NCBI RefSeq assembly: GCF_001937665.1
Contig: NZ_MSKL01000012.1
Coordinates: 17,525 to 81,524, forward strand
DNA length: 64,000 bases
Reading direction: 5' to 3'
Origin: Actinomyces oris
GTDB lineage: Bacteria > Actinomycetota > Actinomycetes > Actinomycetales > Actinomycetaceae
The notes beneath the pieces are model-generated. The model did not search any database. It was not told the origin of the DNA and saw only the letters and a program-made list of their open reading frames with translations. The translations under genes were made by a program, and so were the position numbers. Numbering within the stretch: position 1 is the first letter of the stretch; each line of letters starts with the position of its first letter. This document shows, one piece after another, positions 51,501-60,024 of this stretch.

Positions 51501-52262
51501 CTACCCCAGCAGTCCGGCGCGCTCGGCGAGGACCGCCAGGTGCACCCGGTTGCGGGCACCTACCCGCTCCTGCGCGCTGCGCAGGTGGGCCTTGACGGTC
51601 GAGACCGAGATGTACAGCCGGCTCGCGATCTCCTCAGTGGTCAGCCCCTCGGCGGCCGCCGCAATGACCTCGAGCTCGCGCCGGCTGAGCCCCGCCGCCG
51701 CCTGCCGGGCCTGGGCCACGGCGTGCTGCCGCTCCTCGGAGCGGGCGTCGTAGGCCGCCAACGTCGGTGCCATCGGCTGAGAACGCACGTATCGCAGCAG
51801 CTCGGCGAGCGCCCCCGGTGAGAGCACCGACTCACCCGCCATCACCCGACGCAGCCCGGCATTGAGCTCTTCGGAGGCGGAGTACTTGAGCAGGTACCCC
51901 ACAGCGCCGGCCTCAATGACGCGCACGACGGCGTCGTCGACGTCCCAGGTGGTCAGCGCCACGACGTGGGGGTGGCGCGGTGAGGCACAGATCTGGCGTG
52001 TGGCCTCGATCCCGTCCATGACGGGCATGCCCAGGTCCATGAGCACGATATCGGCCTCGATGCGGCCCACGGCGTTGATCGCCTCACGGCCGTCACCGGC
52101 CTCGGCGACCACGACGTAGTCCTCACGTGGCCGCAGGAGCGGTTTGATGGCGGCGCGGGTCAGGGGGTCGTCGTCGACGAGGATGACACGGACCGGGGAG
52201 GCCGGTGTGGGGGACGCGGGCCGGGAGGCTGCGGGGGCCGGGACGGTGGAGGGATCGGGCAC
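51501..52262 (-). CDS. NarL/LuxR-type response regulator
   Basis: A 253-residue regulator: Pro/Ala-rich N-terminal 24 residues, receiver domain with DDD at 30-32, phosphoacceptor Asp76 in IVLMDLGMP, Lys in GYLLKYSAS, and a LuxR helix-turn-helix (LSRRELEVIAAAAEGLTTEE). The start is GTG 52262, 7 nt after TAGGCT on the minus strand, so leaderless and separately transcribed from the kinase 145 bp upstream. Confidence 0.92.
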   Translation of the reverse strand: MPDPSTVPAPAASRPASPTPASPVRVILVDDDPLTRAAIKPLLRPREDYVVVAEAGDGREAINAVGRIEADIVLMDLGMPVMDGIEATRQICASPRHPHVVALTTWDVDDAVVRVIEAGAVGYLLKYSASEELNAGLRRVMAGESVLSPGALAELLRYVRSQPMAPTLAAYDARSEERQHAVAQARQAAAGLSRRELEVIAAAAEGLTTEEIASRLYISVSTVKAHLRSAQERVGARNRVHLAVLAERAGLLG

Positions 52263-52407
52263 GGGGACCAGCCTAGGTGCGCGCGCCGACACAATCACCA
52301 TCCCAACGGCCCAGGCGCCCGGATTGTTCAGGCCGGTGAACTGCGCGCCGGCCGGTATCTCCCGGCTCGGGCCGTGCAGAGCCGTTCGGTGACCGCTCGG
52401 TGACCGC

Positions 52408-54219
52408 TCAGTGGACGGTCTGAGGCAACTCCGCGGAGCGCCAGGGCAGGTGCGCGCTCACCACGAACCTGCCCTGGCCGTCGGGGCCGGCGTGGAAGGA
52501 GCCGCCGCAGATCTCCGCCCGTTGGGCCATGCCGCGCAGGCCCGAGCCGCTCTGGAGGTCACCGGCCACGACTCCGGGTCCTGACACTGCTCCCCGGTCG
52601 ACGCCGGCGGCCCGAGGCACCTCACAGGACTCCGCGTCGTGAGCCTCCGGCTCAGGCCGGCAGATCCGGTTGGAGCAGGTGATGTCGATACCGGTGTCCG
52701 GACCGCCCTCGACGCGCAGCTGAACGCTCATACCGGGTGAGTGCTTGCGGGCGTTGGTCAGGGACTCCTGGACGATCCGGTAGACGGCTCGGGAGAGCAC
52801 CTCGTCGGCCTCCGCAGCCCGGTCGAGGTAGATCGACGAGCTGAGCGGCTGGTGGGCGGCAAGGACCCCGTCCACCACCTCTCTGAGGTCCTCCAGGCGC
52901 GGGGCGGGCTCGACCGCCCCCACTGGCTCGCGCAGCACGGCGAGCAGGGAACGCAGGTCCCGCATGGCGTCCTGGGCCTCCTGCCGCACGCGCTGGGCGG
53001 CGGCCCGCGGATCCTCCTCATCGAGGGCACCTGCTGAGTCCGAGGCTTCCGATCCGTCTGGGACGGGGGAGCTCTCCGACGTCGTCAGGACCCCGTGCTC
53101 CAGGGCGGCGGCGTGGAGGGCGAGCAGCGACAGGCGGTGGCCGAGTCCGTCATGCACCTCGCGGGCCACGCGCTCACGCTCAGCCTGCAGGCTGACGGTG
53201 TCGGCCAACCGGGTCGAGGCTCGGGTCTGCTCCTGAGCGGTGCGCTCGGCCCGGGCTGAGGCGTCGGCGGCCTCCTGAGCACGGCGTCGGGCCTCCTTCT
53301 CACCGTCACGCATGCGCAGCCACAATCCGACGGCGACCGGCAGGGACATGACCACCACCGCGAGGAACAGCACCGGCACCGCCGACACATGGGTCACGGC
53401 ATGGGAGTCGGGCGAGGGAGAGGTGATGACGCCGATCATCGAGCTCCCGGTGGATCCGTAGCTCGCGTCCCGGAAGAGCGCCGCCAGGGTACCGACGGCG
53501 AGCAGCGCGCCCGTGGCCCACGGGACAGGGTCGCGCAGGGACCGGGACCGACGCACCACGGTGGTGAAGGCGATGAGTCCCACGGTGGTGTCCAGGGCGG
53601 CCGCGGCACCCGCGAGCGCCGAGGCGACCGTGATGGGCACCGGCCAGCGCCGACGCAGGAAGACCGCCACGAGAAGCGCCAGCCCCATGAGGATTCCTGC
53701 GGCGTCGAGCAGTGGGTGACTCTCCTTGAGAAGCCGCTCATGATCGAAACGTGTTCCCAGTGCGATGAGGAACCCCATGGCGCACAGGATGAACAGGCCC
53801 AGGGATCGCAGAATCCTCAGGGTGACCTCGAGGGCACGACGTTGCGACGGGGACAGGGAGTCCTTGAACGAGGGCACCGGTCTCGCAGGGTCGTACGATG
53901 CGGGACCGGCGGGCGCCGCCGTCATCGGGGGGCGGACGTACGGGCCCATCGCCGCAGGAGTGCCGGGAGGAGCGGGATGAGCGGGCAACGCGGGATACGG
54001 GGACGGCCCGCTGTATCCCGCGGGCCCCTGGTATCCCAGATGTCTCGGATAGGTGGGATAGGGGTAGGCGGGCGGACTCGACCGGTATGGCAGGACCGGC
54101 GCCCCGAAGGCGGGCTCATTCCGACCACCCCCGGGCCGACCGCCCCCGGAACCAGCACTCTCGCCCGACACGGTTGGGGTGCCGAGGGCAGGAGTGGGCG
54201 GGTGGCCGGGGACTGACAT
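52408..54219 (-). CDS. Sensor histidine kinase with long Pro/Tyr-rich N-terminus
   Basis: A 603-residue kinase. The first ~125 residues are Pro/Gly/Tyr-rich and cytoplasmic. About six helices (residues ~135-330) are followed by a coiled coil, HisKA_3 phosphoacceptor (ERVAREVHDGLGH) and an ATPase domain interrupted by a low-complexity insertion before GSGLRGMAQRAEICGG. The usual DDG segment is replaced by ITCSNRIC, as in other sensors with N in that place. The start is ATG 54219, 6 nt after TACAGT (leaderless). It pairs with the adjacent regulator. Confidence 0.88.
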   Translation of the reverse strand: MSVPGHPPTPALGTPTVSGESAGSGGGRPGGGRNEPAFGAPVLPYRSSPPAYPYPTYPRHLGYQGPAGYSGPSPYPALPAHPAPPGTPAAMGPYVRPPMTAAPAGPASYDPARPVPSFKDSLSPSQRRALEVTLRILRSLGLFILCAMGFLIALGTRFDHERLLKESHPLLDAAGILMGLALLVAVFLRRRWPVPITVASALAGAAAALDTTVGLIAFTTVVRRSRSLRDPVPWATGALLAVGTLAALFRDASYGSTGSSMIGVITSPSPDSHAVTHVSAVPVLFLAVVVMSLPVAVGLWLRMRDGEKEARRRAQEAADASARAERTAQEQTRASTRLADTVSLQAERERVAREVHDGLGHRLSLLALHAAALEHGVLTTSESSPVPDGSEASDSAGALDEEDPRAAAQRVRQEAQDAMRDLRSLLAVLREPVGAVEPAPRLEDLREVVDGVLAAHQPLSSSIYLDRAAEADEVLSRAVYRIVQESLTNARKHSPGMSVQLRVEGGPDTGIDITCSNRICRPEPEAHDAESCEVPRAAGVDRGAVSGPGVVAGDLQSGSGLRGMAQRAEICGGSFHAGPDGQGRFVVSAHLPWRSAELPQTVH

Positions 54220-54495
54220 GTGCTCACTGTAGATCCGGGCACTGACGCGCATGATCGCCCGATAGGACACGATTCGAGCGCTACGACACGGGAGGCCTTG
54301 TCCTTTCGGACAGTCACCATGAGTGCCCTTTCGGATGGCCTCCTCGGACTCATCGGTCGATGTGCGTGCAGCACGACCGGGGCCATCGTTGTTCCCGTCA
54401 GCTGATCCCATCAGCTCCAGTGACCACTCACCACCTTGAAAGGCGCTGCCGCATCCCGCTCAGTGCCTCACCTCCCGCATCTCGAAGGACCCATC

Positions 54496-55248
54496 ATGAC
54501 CAGCCCAGTCAACCCAGTCCCGTCCTCGCCCGCCGGTGTCCCCGCCGCAGGCTTCCCCGCCCCGGCCGCAGACATGAGCATGCCAGCCCCCGAGCCGAAG
54601 CGCTCCTGGTTCGCCCGGCACAAGATCCTCACCGGTATCGGCGCCTTCGTCGCCGTCGGCATGATCGCCTCCGCGCTCAACGGTGGTGGAGGCTCAGGGG
54701 CCTCGGGCACTGCCACCGCCACCCCGCCCTCCGTCCAGGCGATGGCCACCGCGCCCGCTCAGGAGACCGCCGGCCAGGACTCCGCGGCCGCCCCCAGCCC
54801 GCAGCAGGCGCCGACCAACGATGCCGGCAAAGCGGACTCGAACTCAGGCTTGAGCTTCCCCGGGAAGCAGAGCGGCGACGTCGTCGGAAACGCCGGTGAC
54901 ACGATCGACGACGACGGCGTCAAGGTGAGCGCCACGACCGTGGCCGCGGGCGACGCCACCCTGGGCCCCACCGTCTGCTCGACCATCACGATCACCAACG
55001 GCTCCAAGAACACCCTGGACGTCAATGCCCTGGACTTCACGTTGCAGAACCCGGCCGGGGCGATCAGCAACAGCGGCTTCCTGGGGTCGAGCAACCACCT
55101 GTCCTCGTCCACGCTCATCGCGGGCGGCTCGGTCAGCGGCGACGTCTGCTTCGATACTGATGTGTCGGCCGGAGGACAGTACGTGCTCCTCTACAAGCCC
55201 ACACTCTCGCTGTTCGGGCACCGCCGGGCCTGGATCAACAACCTCTGA
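54496..55248 (+). CDS. DUF4352-like membrane-anchored exported protein
   Basis: A 250-residue protein: Pro-rich cytoplasmic start, one membrane helix (ILTGIGAFVAVGMIASALNG, residues ~45-64), a Ser/Ala/Gln-rich spacer and a C-terminal beta-sandwich-like domain (GDTIDDDGVKVSATTV...TITITNGSKNTLDVNALDFTLQNPAG) resembling DUF4352/telomeric-repeat-binding-factor-2 folds. Two Cys (TVCST and DVCFD) could bond. Function unknown. AAGGACC precedes the ATG. Confidence 0.78.
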   Translation: MTSPVNPVPSSPAGVPAAGFPAPAADMSMPAPEPKRSWFARHKILTGIGAFVAVGMIASALNGGGGSGASGTATATPPSVQAMATAPAQETAGQDSAAAPSPQQAPTNDAGKADSNSGLSFPGKQSGDVVGNAGDTIDDDGVKVSATTVAAGDATLGPTVCSTITITNGSKNTLDVNALDFTLQNPAGAISNSGFLGSSNHLSSSTLIAGGSVSGDVCFDTDVSAGGQYVLLYKPTLSLFGHRRAWINNL

Positions 55249-55297
55249 CATCCCAGGGGCCCACAGGTGCATCTGGCGCGTGTGGGCCCCATCGGCC

Positions 55298-55415
55298 GGG
55301 GACATTCCGCGCGGCCAGGTGCGTGTCGTTCCGGCCGGGGGCATTCGACGCCGTCGGGGACAGGATTCCGGTCCCCGACGGCGTCGAATGCCCCCGGCCG
55401 CACAGATATGTCCCC
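55298..55415. repeat. Repeat family B, copy 3
   Basis: Units at 55298, (55317 degenerate), 55337 and 55356 (steps 19-20), then inverted units at 55371, 55390 and 55410. Its centre is a perfect inverted repeat with 29-bp arms (55333-55361 and 55371-55399) around AGGATTCCG. The left half matches the reverse complement of the right half of copies 1 and 2. It lies between convergent genes. Confidence 0.8.
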
Positions 55416-55434
55416 GATGGCGCGGGGCACCGGC

Positions 55435-56625
55435 TCAGATGCAGCGGGCGGACAGGACGCCGTCGATCGCGCGCAGCTCCTCAAGGACCTTGAGCTCGAT
55501 CTCGCCCTCGACGTCGACCAGCGTCACGGCCAGCTCGCCGCGGGACTTGTTGAGCAGGTTGGCGATGTTCTGCCCGTGCTGGGCCACGATCGTGGAGACC
55601 TGGCCGACCATGTTGGGCACGTTGCGGTTGACGATGACGAGCCGGTGGGTGCCCTCCTGTCGCGCCATGACGGCCTCGGGGAAGTTCACCGAGTTGTGGA
55701 CCTGCCCGTCCTCGAGGAAGCCGCGCAGGGAGTCCACGGCCATCATGGCGCAGTTGCGCTCGGCCTCCTTGGTGGAGGCGCCCAGGTGGGGCAGGGAGAT
55801 GCACTTGGGGTGCTTGTGGACCTGCGTGGAGGGGAAGTCGCACACGTAGCCGCCCAGCGTGCCCTCGTCCAGGGCAGCCACGACGGCGTCGGTGTCGACG
55901 ATCTCGGCCCGCGCGAAGTTGAGCAGCACCGCGGTCTCCTTCATGAGGGCCAGACGCTGGGTGCTCACCAGTCCACGGGTGGCGGGGATGAGGGGCACGT
56001 GGACGGTGAGGATGTCGGCACGGCGGAAGACCTCCTCCATGGAGTCGGCCCGCTCGACCTCGGCGCTCATGTGCCAGGCGTGCTCCACGGAGATGCCCGG
56101 GTCGAAGCCGACGACGTTGAGCCCCAGCCCCAGGGCGGCGTTGGCCACCTGCACGCCGATGGCCCCCAGTCCGATGACGCCGAGCGTGCGGCCGGGAAGC
56201 TCGAATCCGACGAACTGCTTCTTGCCGGCCTCGACGGCCTTGGCGATCTCGGCGTCGTCCCCCTGAAGGGTGTGGGCGAAGCGGGCCGCCGGGATGAGGT
56301 TGCGCGAGGCGATGAACAGGCCCGCCAGGACCAGCTCCTTGACGGCGTTGGCGTTGGCGCCGGGGGTGTTGAACACGGGCACGCCCCGCTCGGTGAGCGC
56401 CTCGACCGGAATGTTGTTGGTGCCGGCGCCGGCGCGGGCCACGGCCAGGACCGAGTCGTCGATGGGGGTGTCGTGGAGCTTGGCCGAGCGCACCAGGAGG
56501 GCGTCGGGGCGCTCCACGGAGCCGCCGACCTCGTAGAGATCATCGGGCAGACGGGACAGGCCGGCCCCGGAGATGGCGTTGAGGGTGCGGATACGGAACT
56601 TGTGGTCAACGCTGCTGCTGGTCAC
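55435..56625 (-). CDS. serA: D-3-phosphoglycerate dehydrogenase with ACT domain
   Basis: A 396-residue enzyme: N-terminal substrate domain, NAD-binding Rossmann motif GVIGLGAIGVQVANAA, catalytic residues in NFARAEIVD (Arg), Glu, and His in LPHLGASTKEAE, and a C-terminal ACT domain (residues ~325-396) for serine feedback. It lacks the intervening ASB domain, as in the ~400-residue type. It catalyses the first step of serine synthesis. The start is GTG 56625, 84 bp after serC, so probably co-transcribed. Confidence 0.95.
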   Translation of the reverse strand: MTSSSVDHKFRIRTLNAISGAGLSRLPDDLYEVGGSVERPDALLVRSAKLHDTPIDDSVLAVARAGAGTNNIPVEALTERGVPVFNTPGANANAVKELVLAGLFIASRNLIPAARFAHTLQGDDAEIAKAVEAGKKQFVGFELPGRTLGVIGLGAIGVQVANAALGLGLNVVGFDPGISVEHAWHMSAEVERADSMEEVFRRADILTVHVPLIPATRGLVSTQRLALMKETAVLLNFARAEIVDTDAVVAALDEGTLGGYVCDFPSTQVHKHPKCISLPHLGASTKEAERNCAMMAVDSLRGFLEDGQVHNSVNFPEAVMARQEGTHRLVIVNRNVPNMVGQVSTIVAQHGQNIANLLNKSRGELAVTLVDVEGEIELKVLEELRAIDGVLSARCI

Positions 56626-56709
56626 GGAGGTACTTTCTGCAGGACGGTCCGAGTGGAGGAGGGGTGTGACGGACGGCCGGGCCCGCAGGCCGGCCGGAAC
56701 GGCGGGCGC

Positions 56710-57789
56710 TCAGGCCCGGGCGGCGAAGTCGGTCATGTAGTCGATGAGGGCGCGCACGCCCTCGATCGGCATGGCGTTGTAGATGGAGGCGCGCATGCCG
56801 CCCACGGAGCGGTGCCCCTTGAGGTTGGTGAGCCCGGCGGCCTCGGCACCGGCCAGGAAGTCGGCGTCGCGGGCGGGGTCGGCCAGGGTGAAGGGCACGT
56901 TCATCCAGGACCGCGAGCGCTCCTGAACCGGGTTGGCGTAGAAGTCGGAGGAGTCGATGAAGCCGTAGAGGAGCTCGGCCTTGGCGCGGTTGCGCTCGGC
57001 CATCGCCTCCAGGCCGCCGCCGTCCTCGATCCAGTGGCCGATGAGTCCCAGCAGGTAGATGGCGAAGGTGGGGGGCGTGTTGAGCATGGAGTCGGCGTCG
57101 GCCATCTTCTGGTAGTCCAGGACGGTGGGGGTCACCGGGCGGGCCCGCCCCAGCAGGTCCTCGCGCACGATGACGACGGCCAGGCCCGAGGGCCCCATGT
57201 TCTTCTGGGCGCCGGCGTAGATGAGGCCGTAGCGGGAGACGTCGATGGGCCGCGAGAGGATCGTGGAGGAGAAGTCGGCCACGAGCGGGACGTCGCCGGT
57301 GTCGGGCACGTAGTCGAACTCGACGCCGCCGATGGTCTCGTTGGGCGTGTAGTGCAGGTAGCGGGCCGCCTCGGGGACCGTGAAGGAGCCGGGCTCGGGG
57401 GTGGTCGTGTAGGAGGAGGCGGCCTCGTCGGCGGGCACGACGACGTCGAGCTCGTAGGCACCGGCCTGCTTGATGGCCTTGGCGGACCACTGGCCGGTGT
57501 TGAGGTAGGCGACCGTGTCACCGGGGGCGGTCAGGTTGAGGGGGATGCCGGCGAACTGGGCGCTGGCCCCGCCCTGGAGGAAGAGCACGCGGTAGCTCTC
57601 GGGGACGCCCAGGAGTCGGCGCAGGGTGGCCTCGGCGTCGGCCGCGCAGGCCACGAAGTCGGCCCCGCGGTGGGAGACCTCCAGGACGGACATTCCCGAT
57701 CCGCCCCAGCTGGTGAGCTCGGAGGCGGCCTGCTCGAGGACGGGCAGGGGGAGCTGGGCGGGACCGGCGGAGAAATTGAAGACGCGCAC
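56710..57789 (-). CDS. serC: Phosphoserine aminotransferase
   Basis: A 359-residue PLP enzyme of the SerC family. It begins RVFNFSAGPAQLPLPVLEQA (the family N-terminus, split here by the start) and has GGASAQF, the PLP-lysine motif YAGAQKNMGPSGL, and substrate-binding R-H-W residues (GHWIEDGGG, GGMRASIYN). It converts 3-phosphohydroxypyruvate to phosphoserine, the step after SerA. The start is set at GTG 57789 to match the family N-terminus; an in-frame upstream extension to 57891 has no site. Confidence 0.95.
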   Translation of the reverse strand: MRVFNFSAGPAQLPLPVLEQAASELTSWGGSGMSVLEVSHRGADFVACAADAEATLRRLLGVPESYRVLFLQGGASAQFAGIPLNLTAPGDTVAYLNTGQWSAKAIKQAGAYELDVVVPADEAASSYTTTPEPGSFTVPEAARYLHYTPNETIGGVEFDYVPDTGDVPLVADFSSTILSRPIDVSRYGLIYAGAQKNMGPSGLAVVIVREDLLGRARPVTPTVLDYQKMADADSMLNTPPTFAIYLLGLIGHWIEDGGGLEAMAERNRAKAELLYGFIDSSDFYANPVQERSRSWMNVPFTLADPARDADFLAGAEAAGLTNLKGHRSVGGMRASIYNAMPIEGVRALIDYMTDFAARA

Positions 57790-58042
57790 GGAGTCATCAT
57801 TGCCGCTTATACGCGCGGCGGCAATCTCGTCCCACCTGGCGAGGCCCACCGACGTCGGCCCGCGACCGGAACGGGGCGCAACAGGGCGCAACGCTGCATG
57901 AAATTCTCACGTCCGCCGAAAGTATGGGTGACACAGCCGCCTCACCCTGTCAACCAAGCACGTTGTCGGCGATAGCACAGGTGGACCGCTCAACTGAACG
58001 CTAGGGTTACCTTCACGCTTAGGTCCCTACCGACAAGTTCTC

Positions 58043-59626
58043 ATGATCGACTCACAGAACGACAACACCCCCTCAGCCGGCTCCACGGCCCCCGTCGTCC
58101 GAGCCGCGCAGGAATCTCACGCCGGCGCCGACGACGCGTCCGGCGCATCCGGAGCGGGAGCGCGCCGGCACCCGCTGAGCCGTCAGGTGCTCGACCGGCT
58201 CCGCAGGGGACGCAAGCCGCGATTCGGCGCCATCCTCGTGGCGCTCGTCGCCGTGGTCTCCCTGGCCACCGGGTTCCGGGCCTGCAACTGCAACCGGGCC
58301 TGGACCGAGGTCTCCGCGGCGGCCACGCCGGAGGCCAATCCGCTCAAGGGCATGATGCCCTTCGCGCCGGCGGACGCCTCGCACTCGCCGGCGCTGCAGG
58401 ACGACGCCCTGCCCCACACGATGGAGTGGCTGACGCTGCCGGTCAGCGACGTCGTCACCGGGCCGGGCTCGTACGCGTGGGACAAGCTCGATGCACACCT
58501 CGACGCCATCGCCTCGCGCGGGCACCAGGCGGTGCTGCGCTTCTACGTCGACTATCCCGGGCGCCCCAGCGGTATCCCGGCCTACCTGCTGACCTCCCAT
58601 GCGGTGACGACCCACGAGTACACGGTCAACGGCAACGCGCCGGGCCAGTCGCTGGCGCCGGACTACAACGACCCCGAGATGATGTCGATGCTCACCGGCT
58701 TCGTCTCCGCCCTCGGCCAGCAGTACGACGGCGACCCGCGCCTGGCCTTCATCACCCACGGCCTGGTGGGCTTCTGGGGCGAGGGGCACACCTTCCCGAT
58801 GAACGGCAAGGTCTCCGGGGACAACCCCTCCGGCGAGAACTGGATGCCGTCGGCGGCGAACCAGAACACCCTCATCGACACCTGGGACGGGGCCTTCCAG
58901 GTGACGCCGACGCTGGCGCGCTACCCGTCCGCGGAGACGGTCAAGCGCGGGGTGGGCTACCACGACGACTCCTTCGGCTACGCGACGATGGACACCGCCG
59001 ACTGGCACTTCCTGCCGCAGCTGAAGCAGGCCAAGGCGGACCAGGCCTGGCAGCAGCACCCGATCGGCGGCGAGGTCTACCCGGGCATCCAGGAGTGCTC
59101 CGTGCGCAACCCGGGCAGCTGCATGGCCTCGGGCTCCAACGGAGGAACGGTGGACATCAACGCCTCCATCAAGGCCACGCACGCGAGCTGGCTGGTGGAC
59201 AACTGGGCCTTCACGACGACGCTCAACGGCACCGAGCGCGAGCGGGCCGTGCAGGCCTCCGCCGAGACCGGCTACGACCTGGCGGTGGCGCGCTGGCGGA
59301 TGCGCAACGGCAAGGTCGAGGTGCAGATCGCCAACAACGGGGTGGCCCCCTTCTACTACAACTGGAACGTGGAGGCGGTGGCCATCAACACCTCCAACGG
59401 CATGGAGGTCGGGCGCACCAGGCTCAGCGGCGACCTGCGCAAGATCCAGGTCGGCAAGACCCAGACCTTCTCCGGGCAGCTCCCGGCGGACTCGGCCGGG
59501 GAGAACACGATCCTGGTGCGCGTGGTCAACCCGCTGGAGTCGGGCCAGCCGCTGCGCTTCTCCAGCGCCGGCCAGGACCAGACGCTTCCCGGCTACCTCA
59601 CCCTGGGCCGCACCCCCACCCAGTAG
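58043..59626 (+). CDS. DUF4832-family secreted glycosidase-like protein
   Basis: A 527-residue protein with a cytoplasmic ~55-residue start, one anchor (FGAILVALVAVVSLATGF) and a TIM-barrel-like DUF4832 architecture: NPLKGMMPF, LRFYVDYPG, VGFWGEGHTFP (a possible catalytic Glu), GVGYHDDSFG and a C-terminal beta-sandwich (KVEVQIANNGVAPFYYNW). DUF4832 proteins look like glycoside hydrolases but lack known substrates. The start ATG 58043 has no strong ribosome binding site. Confidence 0.83.
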   Translation: MIDSQNDNTPSAGSTAPVVRAAQESHAGADDASGASGAGARRHPLSRQVLDRLRRGRKPRFGAILVALVAVVSLATGFRACNCNRAWTEVSAAATPEANPLKGMMPFAPADASHSPALQDDALPHTMEWLTLPVSDVVTGPGSYAWDKLDAHLDAIASRGHQAVLRFYVDYPGRPSGIPAYLLTSHAVTTHEYTVNGNAPGQSLAPDYNDPEMMSMLTGFVSALGQQYDGDPRLAFITHGLVGFWGEGHTFPMNGKVSGDNPSGENWMPSAANQNTLIDTWDGAFQVTPTLARYPSAETVKRGVGYHDDSFGYATMDTADWHFLPQLKQAKADQAWQQHPIGGEVYPGIQECSVRNPGSCMASGSNGGTVDINASIKATHASWLVDNWAFTTTLNGTERERAVQASAETGYDLAVARWRMRNGKVEVQIANNGVAPFYYNWNVEAVAINTSNGMEVGRTRLSGDLRKIQVGKTQTFSGQLPADSAGENTILVRVVNPLESGQPLRFSSAGQDQTLPGYLTLGRTPTQ

Positions 59627-59795
59627 GCCGGCCCGACGGCGGAGTCCCAGCTGGGCTCGACTGAAGCCGGCCTCCCGGCCCGGGGCTGCGCCGACAGCTC
59701 GCGCACCACCCATCCCGCCGTCGAGTGCGTCGAGACGTGTGGGGCCTACGGCCGGCTGAGGAGCGGGACGTTGACGGCGGCCTGGCGGGGCGTCG

Positions 59796-59917
59796 GTGTC
59801 CATGGCGCTGACATCAACCCCGCACCGGCATCGTGGGCCGAGAAGGAGCCTTGGGATTCCAACGATTCCCGCTGGGCACGTCGACGGCGGAACCTCTGAT
59901 GTCAGCGCTGTGGACAC
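59796..59917. mobile_element. 122-bp MITE-like element, copy 2 (family C)
   Basis: The 21-bp terminal inverted repeats 59796-59816 and 59897-59917 differ at two positions; both begin GTGTCCA and contain GCTGACATCA. Total length is exactly 122 bp, as in copy 1 at 36329-36450, and the two align without gaps at CCGNGAAG and GATTCC in the interior. It lies in the ~400-bp gene-free stretch between the DUF4832 and GH36 genes; the rest of that stretch shows nothing recognisable. Confidence 0.7.
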
Positions 59918-60024
59918 TGAGCTGCTGACGTGCTCGACTTCGCGTGGTCTTGGTCGTGAGGCTGCGCGCCCTCACCTCCCGCCGCCTGACTCCCGCCCGG
60001 CCCCGACGCCGCCTCCGCCCCGCC

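Noticed and set aside
58073..59917. 614-codon minus-strand open frame
   Set aside because: Shadow of the DUF4832 gene, and it runs through the MITE-like element.
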